Positions 15,684 through 23,509 of a stretch of DNA of 64,000 bases are shown piece by piece. A model generated the notes under the pieces. It searched no databases. It had not been told where the DNA came from and was given only the letters and a program-made list of their open reading frames with translations. Source of the stretch: a bacterium. Lineage in GTDB: Bacteria > Sysuimicrobiota > Sysuimicrobiia > Sysuimicrobiales > Segetimicrobiaceae. The stretch is taken from positions 1 to 64,000 of the forward strand of contig DASSJF010000035.1 of NCBI GenBank assembly GCA_035691305.1. The letters run 5' to 3'. Every line of letters begins with the position of its first letter. The first letter of the stretch is position 1. Made by a program: the position numbers and the translations under genes.

Positions 15684-16292
15684 TTACCGGTCGACGATCT
15701 CCAGCTGCAGCGGCGTGATGCGGTACCCGTTGCAGGCGTTCTGGTCCTGCGGGCAGGCGGTCATCGCGACGAGGCAGTCCACGTCCGCTTCGAACTCGAT
15801 GTAGTCGCCCGGCTTCGACAACGGCGCGCGCACCTCGATGCGCCCGTCCGCCGAGATTTCCGTGTTCATGAATACGTTGAAGGGATCCGGAATCAAGTAT
15901 TCCGGGACGCCGTGCGGCTCGAGGACGTCCGAGAGAATGGCCAGACAGCTGGGGTGATCCGTGACGCCGAAGCGGATCGGATAGTCGTAGGGGCTGCAGG
16001 CGGATGACTGCAGGTCGTGGCGCCCGACGGTGTCGGCCACGATCGTGAGCAGCGGGCGGCACTTGGTGCTGTAGAGCCGGTGGCCGGTCGTGAGCAGCCA
16101 CGTGTTGTTGAGCTTCCGGGTGTTGCCCTGGGACAGGCGCTCGGTCGGATCGTCTTTCGAGAAGACGACGAGGTCGCTGACCTGCCGGCCTTCGAGGTCG
16201 GTGATGCGGAACCGCCCGCCGCGCCGCACGAAGAACGCCGCGCCGCCGCGCGGCGGAACCACCTGCCGGCTCTCCGCGCGCCGCTCCGTCAC
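15684..16292 (-). CDS. DUF1989 urea-carboxylase-associated-like protein
   Basis: A 202-residue protein of the DUF1989 family (urea carboxylase-associated): RITDLEGRQVSDLVVFS at about 28-44, SQGNTRKLNNTWLLTTGH, then PDPFNVFMNTEIS and a terminal VAMTACPQDQNACNGY with conserved cysteines. Homologues accompany urea carboxylase and amino-acid or amine catabolism; the enzymatic role is not established. The start is GTG 16292, inside a GTGA overlap with the nagB stop, so translation is coupled. No urea carboxylase gene is nearby. Confidence 0.85.
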   Translation of the reverse strand: MTERRAESRQVVPPRGGAAFFVRRGGRFRITDLEGRQVSDLVVFSKDDPTERLSQGNTRKLNNTWLLTTGHRLYSTKCRPLLTIVADTVGRHDLQSSACSPYDYPIRFGVTDHPSCLAILSDVLEPHGVPEYLIPDPFNVFMNTEISADGRIEVRAPLSKPGDYIEFEADVDCLVAMTACPQDQNACNGYRITPLQLEIVDR

Positions 16293-17059
16293 GACACCCC
16301 GGCGGCGGCCTCCACGTCCGCGTACAGCACGGCGTCCGGGTGGCGGCGCAGCACCGACGCCGGGCACCCCGGCGAGATCGGGCCGCGCAGCATCTCTCTG
16401 ACGGCCGCGCGTTTGGACGGCCCCGGCACGACGCAGGCGATCGCCGCGGCCCGCATGATCGCCGGCACGGTCAGGGTGAGCGCCTGCGCCGGGACCGCGT
16501 CCGGCGTTTCGAAGCAGCCGTCGGTCACCTGCTGCCGCCGCGACCGGTCGTTCAGCGCCACGACGCGCAGGAGACGGGGGTCGTCGAAGTCGGTGTCGCC
16601 GGGCTCGTTGAACGCGATGTGGCCGTTCTCGCCGACGCCGATGCAGGCGAGGTCGATCGGGCCGGCTCGCAGCAGACCGGTGTAGCGCGCGGCCTCCGCC
16701 GGCGGGTCGGGGGCGTTTCCGTCGATGAAATGCACGGCGCCGGGATGCACGCGGTCGAAGATCCGCTCGCGCAGAAACTGCCCGAACGCCTGCGGCGCCC
16801 GGGCCGGGAAGCCCAGGTATTCGTCGACGTGGAACGCCGTGACCCGACCCCAGTCGATGCCCGGCGTTTCGGAGAGCGCGCGCAGAAATTCGATCTGCGA
16901 CGGGGCGGACGCGAAGAGGGCGCGCGCCCCGCCGCGTTCGTCGAGCGCGGCGCGCAGCCGGGCCGCGGCGCGGGCGGCGGCCGCCCGTCCCATCTCGCCG
17001 CGCGTCGCGTGCACTTCCACAGCCAGCCGGTCCACGCGCAGGGTGCGCACGGCGGTCAC
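16289..17059 (-). CDS. nagB: Glucosamine-6-phosphate deaminase
   Basis: A 256-residue NagB/SIS-fold deaminase. Family motifs: TAFHVDEYLGF (catalytic Asp), IGVGENGHIAFNEPG (active-site loop), and the phosphate-binding SAPSQIEFL segment near the N-terminus. It converts glucosamine-6-phosphate to fructose-6-phosphate and ammonia. It is the first clear gene of the long minus-strand operon, divergent from the hydrolase at 17240 across 180 nt that should contain both promoters. Its presence with a peptide transporter and DadA suggests use of amino-sugar- and D-amino-acid-containing material. Confidence 0.9.
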   Translation of the reverse strand: MTAVRTLRVDRLAVEVHATRGEMGRAAAARAAARLRAALDERGGARALFASAPSQIEFLRALSETPGIDWGRVTAFHVDEYLGFPARAPQAFGQFLRERIFDRVHPGAVHFIDGNAPDPPAEAARYTGLLRAGPIDLACIGVGENGHIAFNEPGDTDFDDPRLLRVVALNDRSRRQQVTDGCFETPDAVPAQALTLTVPAIMRAAAIACVVPGPSKRAAVREMLRGPISPGCPASVLRRHPDAVLYADVEAAAGVS

Positions 17060-17239
17060 GGCGCGGTCGCGCCGCGGAGTCCTTCGAGAACATCCACGGC
17101 GGCGTTCAGGGTCGCATCGATGTCACGGACACAAGAGTCGCCTCCTCCGCCGCGTTGCGGCTTCGGCGATGTCGAACTCGTTCCTCCGCCGAACGGCGCG
17201 CCACAGGGTTTTGGCCGGTCGGTGGAACAAGAGGGAGGC

Positions 17240-17971
17240 ATGAGCCCAGCTTGCGCCGGCCCCGTCCGCGGCCCGGACTGGCTGCCGATCGTCCTCGTCC
17301 CCGGCCTGCTCTGTACGCCGCGGCTGTACGCCGATCAGCTGACGGCGCTCTGGCGCTTCGGCCAGGTGACCGTCGCCGACCATGCGCGCGACGACAGTGT
17401 TGCCGGCATCGCGCGCCGGCTCCTCGCCGCCGCGCCCCCGCGGTTCGCGCTCGTGGGCCTGTCCATGGGCGGCTACACGGCGTTCGAGGTGATGCGGCAG
17501 GAGCCGGACCGCGTCGTGCGGCTGGCGCTCCTCGACACGGCGGCCCGCGCGGACACGCCGGAGCAGAGCGAACGCCGCCGCGGCCTGATGGCGCTGGCCC
17601 GGGACGGGCGCTTCGCCGAAGTGCTGGAGCCGCTGTTCCTCTCGTGGGTCCACCGGGATCACCGCGCCGACGACGGCCTCCGCCGGATCGTGCGCCGGAT
17701 GGCGGAGGACACCGGTCCCGACGCTTTCATCCGGCAGCAGACGGCGATCATGTCGCGTCCCGACTCACGCCCCGGCCTCGGCGCGATTCGCTGTCCGACC
17801 CTGGTGCTCGTCGGCGACGGAGATGAGTCGACGCCGCCTGACCGCGCGGTCGAGATCGCCGAGGGGATACCGGGCTCCCGGCTCGTGACGATCCCGGAGG
17901 CCGGTCATTTGACTACGCTGGAGCAGCCCGGGCGCGTCAACCAGGCGCTGCTCGGCTGGCTGCAATCCTGA
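17240..17971 (+). CDS. Alpha/beta-hydrolase
   Basis: A 243-residue alpha/beta hydrolase. The oxyanion/early strand is IVLVPGLLCTPRL, the nucleophile elbow is GLSMGG (Ser about 78), the acid lies in LVGDGDESTPP, and the His is in PEAGHLTTLEQP, so the catalytic triad is complete. It resembles the 3-oxoadipate enol-lactonase/BioH-like esterase group; the substrate is unknown. ATG 17240 follows gagggagg. It is followed after 17 nt by a RidA-family gene, probably in the same operon. Confidence 0.85.
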   Translation: MSPACAGPVRGPDWLPIVLVPGLLCTPRLYADQLTALWRFGQVTVADHARDDSVAGIARRLLAAAPPRFALVGLSMGGYTAFEVMRQEPDRVVRLALLDTAARADTPEQSERRRGLMALARDGRFAEVLEPLFLSWVHRDHRADDGLRRIVRRMAEDTGPDAFIRQQTAIMSRPDSRPGLGAIRCPTLVLVGDGDESTPPDRAVEIAEGIPGSRLVTIPEAGHLTTLEQPGRVNQALLGWLQS

Positions 17972-17988
17972 CGGGAGGCCAAGACTCA

Positions 17989-18384
17989 ATGACCGGGATC
18001 GAACGGATCAGCCTCGAGGGGGTGCTGCCGCCGCCCGTCAGCCACTACTGCGACGCCGTGCGCGCGGGCGACATCGTTTACATCTCCGGGATGGTGGCGA
18101 TGGATCGGGACGCCCGCGTGGTCGGCGCGGGCGACGCGGCCCGGCAGACGGAACAGATCTTCGAGAACATCGCGAAGGTGCTGGCGCGCGTCGGGGCCGA
18201 CGCGTCGCGGATCACGAGCGTGCTGATCCATCTCACCAACATGGCGGACCGGACCCGGATCAACCCGGTGCGGATCCGGTTCTTCGGCGAGCACCGGCCG
18301 GCCAGCACGCTGGTTCAGGTTGGGGCGCTGATTCATCCCGACCTGCTGGTCGAGGTCACCTGCACGGCCTACCTTGGTCCGTAG
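17989..18384 (+). CDS. RidA/YjgF-family protein
   Basis: A 131-residue RidA-family protein: ISGMVAMDRDARVVGAGDAA is the usual N-terminal part, IAKVLARVGADASRITSVLI the helix-strand, and the end carries LVEVTCTAYLGP. RidA proteins hydrolyse reactive enamine/imine intermediates. The usual active-site arginine position is occupied here within MADRTRINPV or by a shifted residue, so whether it deaminates is uncertain. It has SD gggagg and sits 17 nt behind the hydrolase gene. Confidence 0.85.
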   Translation: MTGIERISLEGVLPPPVSHYCDAVRAGDIVYISGMVAMDRDARVVGAGDAARQTEQIFENIAKVLARVGADASRITSVLIHLTNMADRTRINPVRIRFFGEHRPASTLVQVGALIHPDLLVEVTCTAYLGP

Positions 18385-18410
18385 GCCGAGGGAACCCCGC
18401 GCGCGCCCCG

Positions 18411-18695
18411 GCGCGTACCAACTCCCCGGACGGCAGGACGATGCTGTTGATCGCCGTGGACGGCCGCCAGCGACACCTCAGCGTCGGGCTGACGCAGCCG
18501 CAACTCGCCGGCTACATGCGGTGGCTGGGAGCGTACCAGGCGATGGAGTTCGACAGCGGGGGGTCGGTGACGATGGCTCTGCGCCTGCCGTGGCGTTCCG
18601 CGCCGGCCGTCGTGAATTCGCCGTCGGACGGCCACGAGCGTCCGGTGGCAAACGCCCTGCTGATCTTCAGCATGCCGGCGGCGAACTCGCGCTAG
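18411..18695 (+). pseudogene. C-terminal remnant of a phosphodiester glycosidase (NAGPA family)
   Basis: An open frame reading ARTNSPDGRTMLLIAVDGRQ, then LTQPQLAGYMRWLGAYQAME, FDSGGSVTM and VNSPSDGHERPVANALLIF. This matches the last third of the NAGPA/DUF2233 phosphodiester glycosidase domain, including the DGGGS loop (here DSGGS) and the conserved ERPVxNALL end. The two-thirds that should precede it are absent: the frame abuts the ridA stop, and no SD precedes the internal ATG at 18441. I read it as a truncated, inactive remnant left by a deletion. Confidence 0.6.
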
Positions 18696-18697
18696 GG

Positions 18698-19108
18698 CTA
18701 CCTCGACCGCACCGTCCGCCGCCCCGCGCCGCCTCCCGCGCCGCGCGCGGGCAGGCGCCGTTTGGCAGCCTTCGGCGGGATCGAGCGCGCGTAGTCGAGC
18801 GACCGCCGGATCCAGGGCGCAAGGGATTTGGGCCGCGTCAACAGGGCGGGAGGGGCGGTCACGTACTCGCGCATCGCGCGGCCGGGCATGGGCTCGAAGT
18901 GCGACGCTCCGTCGAGTTTCAGAAACACGGCGCGATCCTCGTCCCCGAGACGCAGCACCAGCGACTCTTGGAACAGCGACATGAACAGGTTCCCCGCGAC
19001 GAACGCCGCAGGATAGCCGAACATCTTCCGGCGCTCGACGTCCGGGTCGCCCGGCACCATCGTGTTGAACGTTCGCACCAACGCCTCCGGCGATTTCTTC
19101 CATTTCAT
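18698..19108 (-). CDS. TfoX N-terminal-domain protein
   Basis: A 136-residue protein with the TfoX_N pattern: VERRKMFGYPAAFVAGNLFM, then LRLGDEDRAVFLKLDGA, and FEPMPGRAMREYVTAP. The long basic C-terminal tail (KAAKRRLPARGAGGGAGRR) is unusual. TfoX-N domain proteins are small cytosolic proteins of unsettled function. The start is ambiguous (ATG 19108, or GTG 19114/19123); 19108 is chosen because the SD ggagg overlaps the GTG codons. It is divergent from the osmC-like gene at 19192. Confidence 0.8.
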   Translation of the reverse strand: MKWKKSPEALVRTFNTMVPGDPDVERRKMFGYPAAFVAGNLFMSLFQESLVLRLGDEDRAVFLKLDGASHFEPMPGRAMREYVTAPPALLTRPKSLAPWIRRSLDYARSIPPKAAKRRLPARGAGGGAGRRTVRSR

Positions 19109-19191
19109 CGCCACCGCCGCCACCTCCGTTCTGTCCGTGCCGCGCCTTCCACTATAATGAACCTATCTCAACGGACAGGGAGGTCGCCGGG

Positions 19192-19635
19192 ATGCCCGCG
19201 GTTCGACGCGCCGATGTGGTGTGGCAGGGGGATCTGTTCTCCGGATCCGGTGCAGTGTCCGCCGGATCGAGCGGAGTCTTCAAGGAGCTGCCGGTGAGCT
19301 GGGCCTCGCGGACCGAGGCGCCGGGCGGCCGCACCAGCCCCGAAGAGTTGCTCGCGGCGGCCCACGCCGGCTGCTTTGCGATGGCCCTGTCGTTTGGGCT
19401 GGCGAACGCGAAGACCCCGCCCACCCGGCTCGAAGTGAGCGCGTCGGTCACGTTCGACCGGGTCGGCGAGGGCTTCAAGGTCGTCTCGAGCGCGCTCACC
19501 GTGCGGGGACGAGTGTCCGGTCTGGATCAGGAGGGCTTTCGCAAGGCGGCGGAGGCGGCCAAGGACGGCTGCCCGATCTCGCAGGCGCTCAAGGGTAACG
19601 TGCAGTTGAGCGTCCAGGCCACGCTCGAGAAGTAG
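19192..19635 (+). CDS. OsmC-family peroxiredoxin-like protein
   Basis: A 147-residue OsmC/Ohr-family protein. Both catalytic cysteines are present: Cys61 in AAHAGCFAMA and Cys127 in KDGCPIS. TSPEELLAAAHAG is the family signature. These enzymes reduce organic or lipoyl-coupled hydroperoxides. A strong SD (gggagg) precedes ATG 19192. It begins a plus-strand run with aspartate dehydrogenase and the Sec-containing oxidoreductase, whose disulfide chemistry could support it. Confidence 0.9.
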   Translation: MPAVRRADVVWQGDLFSGSGAVSAGSSGVFKELPVSWASRTEAPGGRTSPEELLAAAHAGCFAMALSFGLANAKTPPTRLEVSASVTFDRVGEGFKVVSSALTVRGRVSGLDQEGFRKAAEAAKDGCPISQALKGNVQLSVQATLEK

Positions 19636-19643
19636 GAGCCGCC

Positions 19644-20459
19644 CTGGACCTGCCCGCGCGGGTCGGGATTGCGGGCTTCGGCGCGATCGGCCGCGCCGTC
19701 GCGGGGGGTCTCGACCGCGGCGTGCCGGGCGCGACCCTCGCCGCGGTCACGAGCCGCGATCTCGAGAAAACGCGCGACGCGGCGCAGGCGTTCTTGCGGC
19801 GCGTTCCGCCTGTGGTGCCGCTCGACGAGCTCGTCCGGCGTTCAGGCGTGATCGTGGAGGCGGCGCCGGCCGCGGCGTTCGACGAGATCGCCACCGCCGC
19901 GCTCGGCGCGGGGAAGGTCCTGCTCGTCGCGAGCGTCGGCGCCCTCGTGGCGGACCACGAACGTTACGCCGGCCTGGCGCGCCGCGGCGGCGGCACGCTC
20001 CACGTGGTGTCCGGCGCGATCGGCGGGCTCGACGCGATCTCGGCCGCGGCGGTGGGCTCCGTCGAGTCGGTCACGATGACGACCCGGAAGCCGCCCCGGG
20101 GCCTCGCCGGGGCGCCGTATCTCGAGGCGCACGGCATCGACGTCGCCGCGCTGACCGAGCCGCGGGTCGTCTTCGAGGGGAGCGCGCGCGAGGCGTGCCG
20201 TGGCTTTCCGGCCAACGTCAACGTGTCCGCCGCGGTGAGCCTGGCCGGCATCGGACCGGACAGGACGCGGGTGCGGATTATCGCGGATCCGTCGCTCGAT
20301 CGCAACACGCACGACGTGGAGGTCGCGGGCGACTTCGGGCGCTTCACCGTCCATATCGAGAACCGCCCGAGCGCGAACCCGCGCACGGGCGTGCTGACCG
20401 CGATGTCGATCCTGGCGACGATCCGCAAGCTCACGTCTCCGTTCCGGGTCGGATCGTAA
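19644..20459 (+). CDS. Aspartate dehydrogenase-like (DUF108) NAD(P) enzyme
   Basis: A 271-residue protein if it starts at CTG 19644. Rossmann motif VGIAGFGAIGRAVAGG at the N-terminus; VVSGAIGGLDAISAA and FPANVNVSAAVSLAG are the DUF108 substrate-side motifs; the catalytic His is in NTHDVEV. Homologues make L-aspartate from oxaloacetate and ammonia, or the reverse for NAD synthesis. No ATG/GTG/TTG lies in frame between the upstream stop (19596) and the Rossmann strand, and AGGAG ends 5 nt before CTG 19644, so a CTG start is the best reading. It follows the osmC-like stop by 8 nt. Confidence 0.85.
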   Translation: MDLPARVGIAGFGAIGRAVAGGLDRGVPGATLAAVTSRDLEKTRDAAQAFLRRVPPVVPLDELVRRSGVIVEAAPAAAFDEIATAALGAGKVLLVASVGALVADHERYAGLARRGGGTLHVVSGAIGGLDAISAAAVGSVESVTMTTRKPPRGLAGAPYLEAHGIDVAALTEPRVVFEGSAREACRGFPANVNVSAAVSLAGIGPDRTRVRIIADPSLDRNTHDVEVAGDFGRFTVHIENRPSANPRTGVLTAMSILATIRKLTSPFRVGS

Positions 20460-20514
20460 CGCGGCGTGCACGTCGCGCCGGTGGCAGCAGGCCGTGACGC
20501 GGTGCTAAGGGGCG

Positions 20515-21234
20515 ATGAGGATGCCGGTATTGGGAGACAGAGACCGCCAGGCACTGTCGGAGCTCTTCGCGAAGCAGCTGACGGGTTCGATCACGGTCGA
20601 TCTATTTACGCAGCGTACCTCCCCGATTGTCCTGCCGTCCTCCGTACAGCCGTCTTACGACTGCCAGACTTGCCGTGAGACCGAGGAACTGATGCGCGAG
20701 GTGGCGGCCCTCTCGGACCGCGTCACCCTCCAAGTGCACGATTTCGTGGCCGAGGGGGAGACGGCGCGGCGCGCCGGCGTGGACCGGATTCCTGCGCTCG
20801 TGTTCCGCGGGAAGAACAAGGGGACGATGCGGTATTTCGGGGCGCCGGCCGGCTACGAGTTCGCCGTGCTGGTGGCGGGCCTGCTCGAGGCGGCCAGCGG
20901 CGCCACGTCGCTCGCGCAGGCGACCCGCGAACAGGCCGCCGCTCTATCGTCGCCGGTCCACATCAAGGTGCTCGTCACGCCGACCTGACCGCACTGTCCG
21001 GGTGCGGCCAGGCTGGCCCACGAGCTCGCGATCGAAAGCCCGCACGTGACCGCCGACGTGATCGAGGTTGCCGAATTTCCGGACGTGGCCCAGCGATACC
21101 AGGTGTACGGTGTTCCCAAGACGATCATCAACGAACAGGTGAACATCGAAGGCGCCGTGCCCGAGGCGCGGTTCCTGAGCCTCGTGCTCGATGCCGTCGG
21201 CCCGGGCACCCCGCCGGCCGCCCCGCGCCCGTAG
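20515..21234 (+). CDS. Two-domain glutaredoxin-like oxidoreductase, candidate selenoprotein (Sec158)
   Basis: A 239-residue protein if TGA 20986-20988 encodes selenocysteine. It has two thioredoxin-fold units as in protein disulfide oxidoreductase (PDO) / AhpF N-terminal-domain homologues. Unit 1 carries C50-Q-T-C53 (SYDCQTCRE) with a cis-Pro-like segment VDRIPALVF. Unit 2 reads KVLVTPT-U-PHCPGAARLA, giving U158-P-H-C161 where the family has CPxC, and later YGVPKTIINEQ (cis-Pro loop) and GAVPEARF. The frame stays open without another stop from ATG 20515 (SD aagggg) to TAG 21234. A SECIS-like hairpin lies at 21002-21021. It acts as a cytosolic thiol-disulfide or peroxide-linked reductase by inference. 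A stop at TGA would remove the entire second domain. Confidence 0.85.
20986..21021 (+). promoter_or_regulatory. Candidate bacterial SECIS element of the PDO-like gene
   Basis: After UGA, GUG (bases 14-16), a bulged C, and GGCCA (18-22) pair with UGGCC (26-30) and CAC (31-33). The apical loop GGC begins 23 nt after UGA and starts with G. The 8 bp, spacing and loop G all fit the bacterial SECIS pattern. Folding by eye. Confidence 0.65.
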
Positions 21235-21241
21235 CGGCGGG

Positions 21242-22231
21242 CTAGCACGCGATCGTCAGTACCGCGGTGCCCTTGACGCGACCGTGCCGCAGCGCGTCGA
21301 GCGCTTCGTTGGCGTCCTCGAGCGAAAACGTGTGAATATCGGCGCGGACCGGCACCCGCGGGGCGAGGTCGAGGAACTCGAGGCCGTCCTGCCGCGTCAG
21401 GTTCGCGACGGAGCGCACGACGCGCTCCTCCCACAGGAGGTCGTACGGAAACGCCGGGATGTCGCTCATGTGAATTCCGGCGCACACGACGCTCCCGCCC
21501 TTCGCGACGGCGCGCAGCGCCGCGGGCACGAGCGGCCCCACCGGCGCGAAGATGATCGCCGCGTCGAGCGGCTCCGGCGGCGCCTCCAGCGAGCCGCCGG
21601 CCCACGTGGCGCCGAGGCTCCGCGCGAACTGCTGCGCCGCCGCATCACCGGGGCTCGTGAACGCGTACACCCGCCGGTTCTGCCACCGGGCCACCTGGAT
21701 GATCATGTGCGCGGCCGATCCGAAGCCGTAGAGGCCGAGGCGCTTCGCCCCGTCCGTCATCCGCAGCGCCCGGTACCCGATCAGCCCTCCGCACAGAAGC
21801 GGCGCCGCCGCGAGGTCGGGGTATCCGGCGGGGATAGGGAAGCAGTAACGGTGGTCGGCGGCCGTGTACTCCGCGTATCCCCCGTCGATCTGGTAGCCGG
21901 TGAACCGGGCGTTGTCGCAGAGATTCTCGCGGCCGCCGCGGCAGTAGGCACAGGTGCCGTCCGTCCATCCCAGCCACGGCACGCCAACGCGGTCGCCGGC
22001 CCTGAAAGGCGCGGCCTCGGCGCCGGCGCTGACGACCGTGCCGACGATTTGATGGCCGAGGATCAGCGGCAGCTTGGGGCGGGGGAGTTCGCCGTCGAGG
22101 ATGTGCAGGTCGGTTCGGCACACGGCGCAGGCATGGACGCGGAGCAGTACCTGCGAGGCGGATGGCTCCGGCGGCGGGACGTCTGCCGGCCGCAGCCGAG
22201 TCTTCGGGGCATCGAGCAGCATGGCGCGCAT
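21242..22231 (-). CDS. Zinc-dependent alcohol dehydrogenase family protein
   Basis: A 329-residue MDR-family enzyme. Catalytic zinc ligands are in ACAVCRTDLHILDG (Cys) and LILGHQIVG (His). The structural zinc site reads TDGTCAYCRGGRENLC, three cysteines plus Asp where four Cys are usual. GxGxxA-type NAD-binding loop LYGFGSAAHMIIQVA. It probably oxidises or reduces alcohols/aldehydes. ATG 22231 with gaggcagg upstream is chosen over an open frame reaching 22483. It is convergent with the Sec-oxidoreductase gene, 7 nt apart at the 3' ends. Confidence 0.85.
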   Translation of the reverse strand: MRAMLLDAPKTRLRPADVPPPEPSASQVLLRVHACAVCRTDLHILDGELPRPKLPLILGHQIVGTVVSAGAEAAPFRAGDRVGVPWLGWTDGTCAYCRGGRENLCDNARFTGYQIDGGYAEYTAADHRYCFPIPAGYPDLAAAPLLCGGLIGYRALRMTDGAKRLGLYGFGSAAHMIIQVARWQNRRVYAFTSPGDAAAQQFARSLGATWAGGSLEAPPEPLDAAIIFAPVGPLVPAALRAVAKGGSVVCAGIHMSDIPAFPYDLLWEERVVRSVANLTRQDGLEFLDLAPRVPVRADIHTFSLEDANEALDALRHGRVKGTAVLTIAC

Positions 22232-22347
22232 CGGCCTGCCTCTATCGTGCGTGGGCGCTGGGCGGAAACACGGGGGGCAAAAACTCCGGGCGCTTCGGCC
22301 GCGCCGTGGATCCCGGCGGACCAAAACGCCCGGATAACTGCGGGTGC

Positions 22348-22551
22348 TTAGCGGCCCGCGCGCTTCGCCTTGACCGCTGTCAGCGAGACGATACGGCCGC
22401 GGCCGGTCGTCCCGTAGGACCGTCCGCTCGCGGTCCGTCCGGTGCTGCTTCCGTAATGCTGCCGAGCGCACTCGGTCGAGCAAAACTCATCGCGGTGCTG
22501 GATCGCGACGGGTGGAAGCGGCATTCCGCAGGCTTTGCAGCGATTCGACAT
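22348..22551 (-). CDS. Small zinc-ribbon protein
   Basis: A 67-residue protein starting MSNRCKACGMPLPPVAIQHR, then EFCSTECARQHYG: a C-x2-C ... C-x3-C treble-clef-like zinc site typical of small zinc-finger proteins. The tail is basic and Gly/Ser/Thr-rich. ggag lies 9-10 nt upstream of ATG 22551; two in-frame ATGs further up (22578, 22566) lack an SD. It is on the same strand as cspA but separated from it by a strong terminator. The function could be a nucleic-acid-associated accessory; unknown. Confidence 0.7.
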   Translation of the reverse strand: MSNRCKACGMPLPPVAIQHRDEFCSTECARQHYGSSTGRTASGRSYGTTGRGRIVSLTAVKAKRAGR

Positions 22552-22581
22552 AAGGTCACGCTCCATGTGCTGGTTCAAATT

Positions 22582-22613
22582 GGGAGAGCAACCGGTTGTC
22601 CGGCTGCTCTCCC
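22582..22613 (-). terminator. Terminator after cspA
   Basis: Stem GGGAGAGCA / TGCTCTCCC (9 bp) enclosing an inner CCGG / CCGG pair with a 4-nt loop. It is followed on the minus strand by aatttgaa. It lies about 40 nt after the cspA stop. Confidence 0.75.
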
Positions 22614-22653
22614 GTGATTCTTGTCGGCGTCTGAAGACAGCGTTCTCGGTTAG

Positions 22654-22860
22654 TTAGCCGATGACGCGGACGTTGCTCGCTTGGGGGCCCTTCTGCCCCT
22701 GCGTGGCCTCGTACTCGACCTTTTGACCCTCGGTGAGGGTCTTGTAGCCGTCGGCCTGGATCGCGCTGAAATGCACGAACAGATCCTTGGCGCCGTTCTC
22801 GGGGGTAATAAATCCATACCCCTTCTCAGCATTGAACCATTTGACCGTGCCCGTTGCCAT
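22654..22860 (-). CDS. cspA: Cold shock protein
   Basis: A 68-residue CSD-fold RNA chaperone: [15 protein letters not shown] includes RNP-1 (KGYGFI), and [12 protein letters not shown] includes RNP-2. The acidic [18 protein letters not shown] and the terminal ASNVRVI strand are standard. Length is normal. It binds single-stranded RNA/DNA and is usually regulated through its 5' leader. SD ggcaggtgcagg precedes ATG 22860. It is monocistronic, ending at the terminator 22582-22613. Confidence 0.95.
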   Translation of the reverse strand: MATGTVKWFNAEKGYGFITPENGAKDLFVHFSAIQADGYKTLTEGQKVEYEATQGQKGPQASNVRVIG

Positions 22861-23052
22861 CCTGCACCTGCCTTGTACATCGTGCTACCAACCGACTTTG
22901 CAGTCTGCTGATGCGTCCATCATTATGACAGGTTTGAGGCCGCTTCGCAACGCGGATTCCGGCCTCCACACGCTCTCCACATCGCCTCCATGCGCGCTCC
23001 ATGGCCCCGCCGCAGAGTGAAGACGAAGACAAACGACATGGAGGGTCGATCG

Positions 23053-23442
23053 ATGCGAATCGTCGTTGGTGTGCTGCTCGTCCTCGCCGTCGCGGCGGCC
23101 GTGTTCGGGATCTACGGCTACTCGTACCACCTCGGTTTCGCGCAGGGCGCGGCCCAGAGCGGCCAGACGCCGGCACCGGGCGCGCCGTATCCGATGCATC
23201 CATACGGGTACGGCTGGTACGGACCGTACGGCTACGGTTTTCACCCGTTCGGTTTCTTCGGGTTCCTGTTCCCGCTGCTCTGGATCGCGCTCCTCGTGGT
23301 GCTGTTCCGCGCGCTCTGGCGGCGCGGGAGGTGTGGGCGCGGTCCGTGGGGCCCCGGTTCGAGCGGCGAAGGGGGCCCTCGCTGGCTCGAAGAATGGCAC
23401 CGGCGTCAGCACGAGCCGAAGAGCCAGTCGAGCACGGTGTGA
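23053..23442 (+). CDS. Gly/Tyr-rich membrane protein upstream of a two-component system
   Basis: A 129-residue protein. The N-terminal helix MRIVVGVLLVLAVAAAVFGI is followed by a Gly/Tyr/Pro-rich stretch (MHPYGYGWYGPYGYGFHP), a second helix (FFGFLFPLLWIALLVVLF) and a basic/acidic cytosolic tail ending RQHEPKSQSSTV. ATG 23053 is preceded by ggaggg. It lies 67 nt before the response regulator gene. Not a recognised family; membrane proteins of this composition often precede OmpR-type systems, so a sensing or envelope role is a guess. Confidence 0.65.
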   Translation: MRIVVGVLLVLAVAAAVFGIYGYSYHLGFAQGAAQSGQTPAPGAPYPMHPYGYGWYGPYGYGFHPFGFFGFLFPLLWIALLVVLFRALWRRGRCGRGPWGPGSSGEGGPRWLEEWHRRQHEPKSQSSTV

Positions 23443-23509
23443 GCCCGCGCGGGCGGGCGCGCTAGCCAACCGGCGCCGCGTCCGCCCGCGTGTCCGCTTC
23501 CCGACTCCG

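Noticed and set aside
17056-17241. 61-codon minus-strand frame ending in an ATGA overlap with nagB
   Set aside because: It overlaps the SD and start of the divergent hydrolase, has no SD of its own, and no protein-like composition apart from its last 20 residues.
20515-20988. Reading the PDO-like gene as truncated or as two genes (a second beginning at GTG 21046)
   Set aside because: The 21046 start would remove the active site and first strand of the second domain, and no SD precedes it; TGA as Sec explains all of it.
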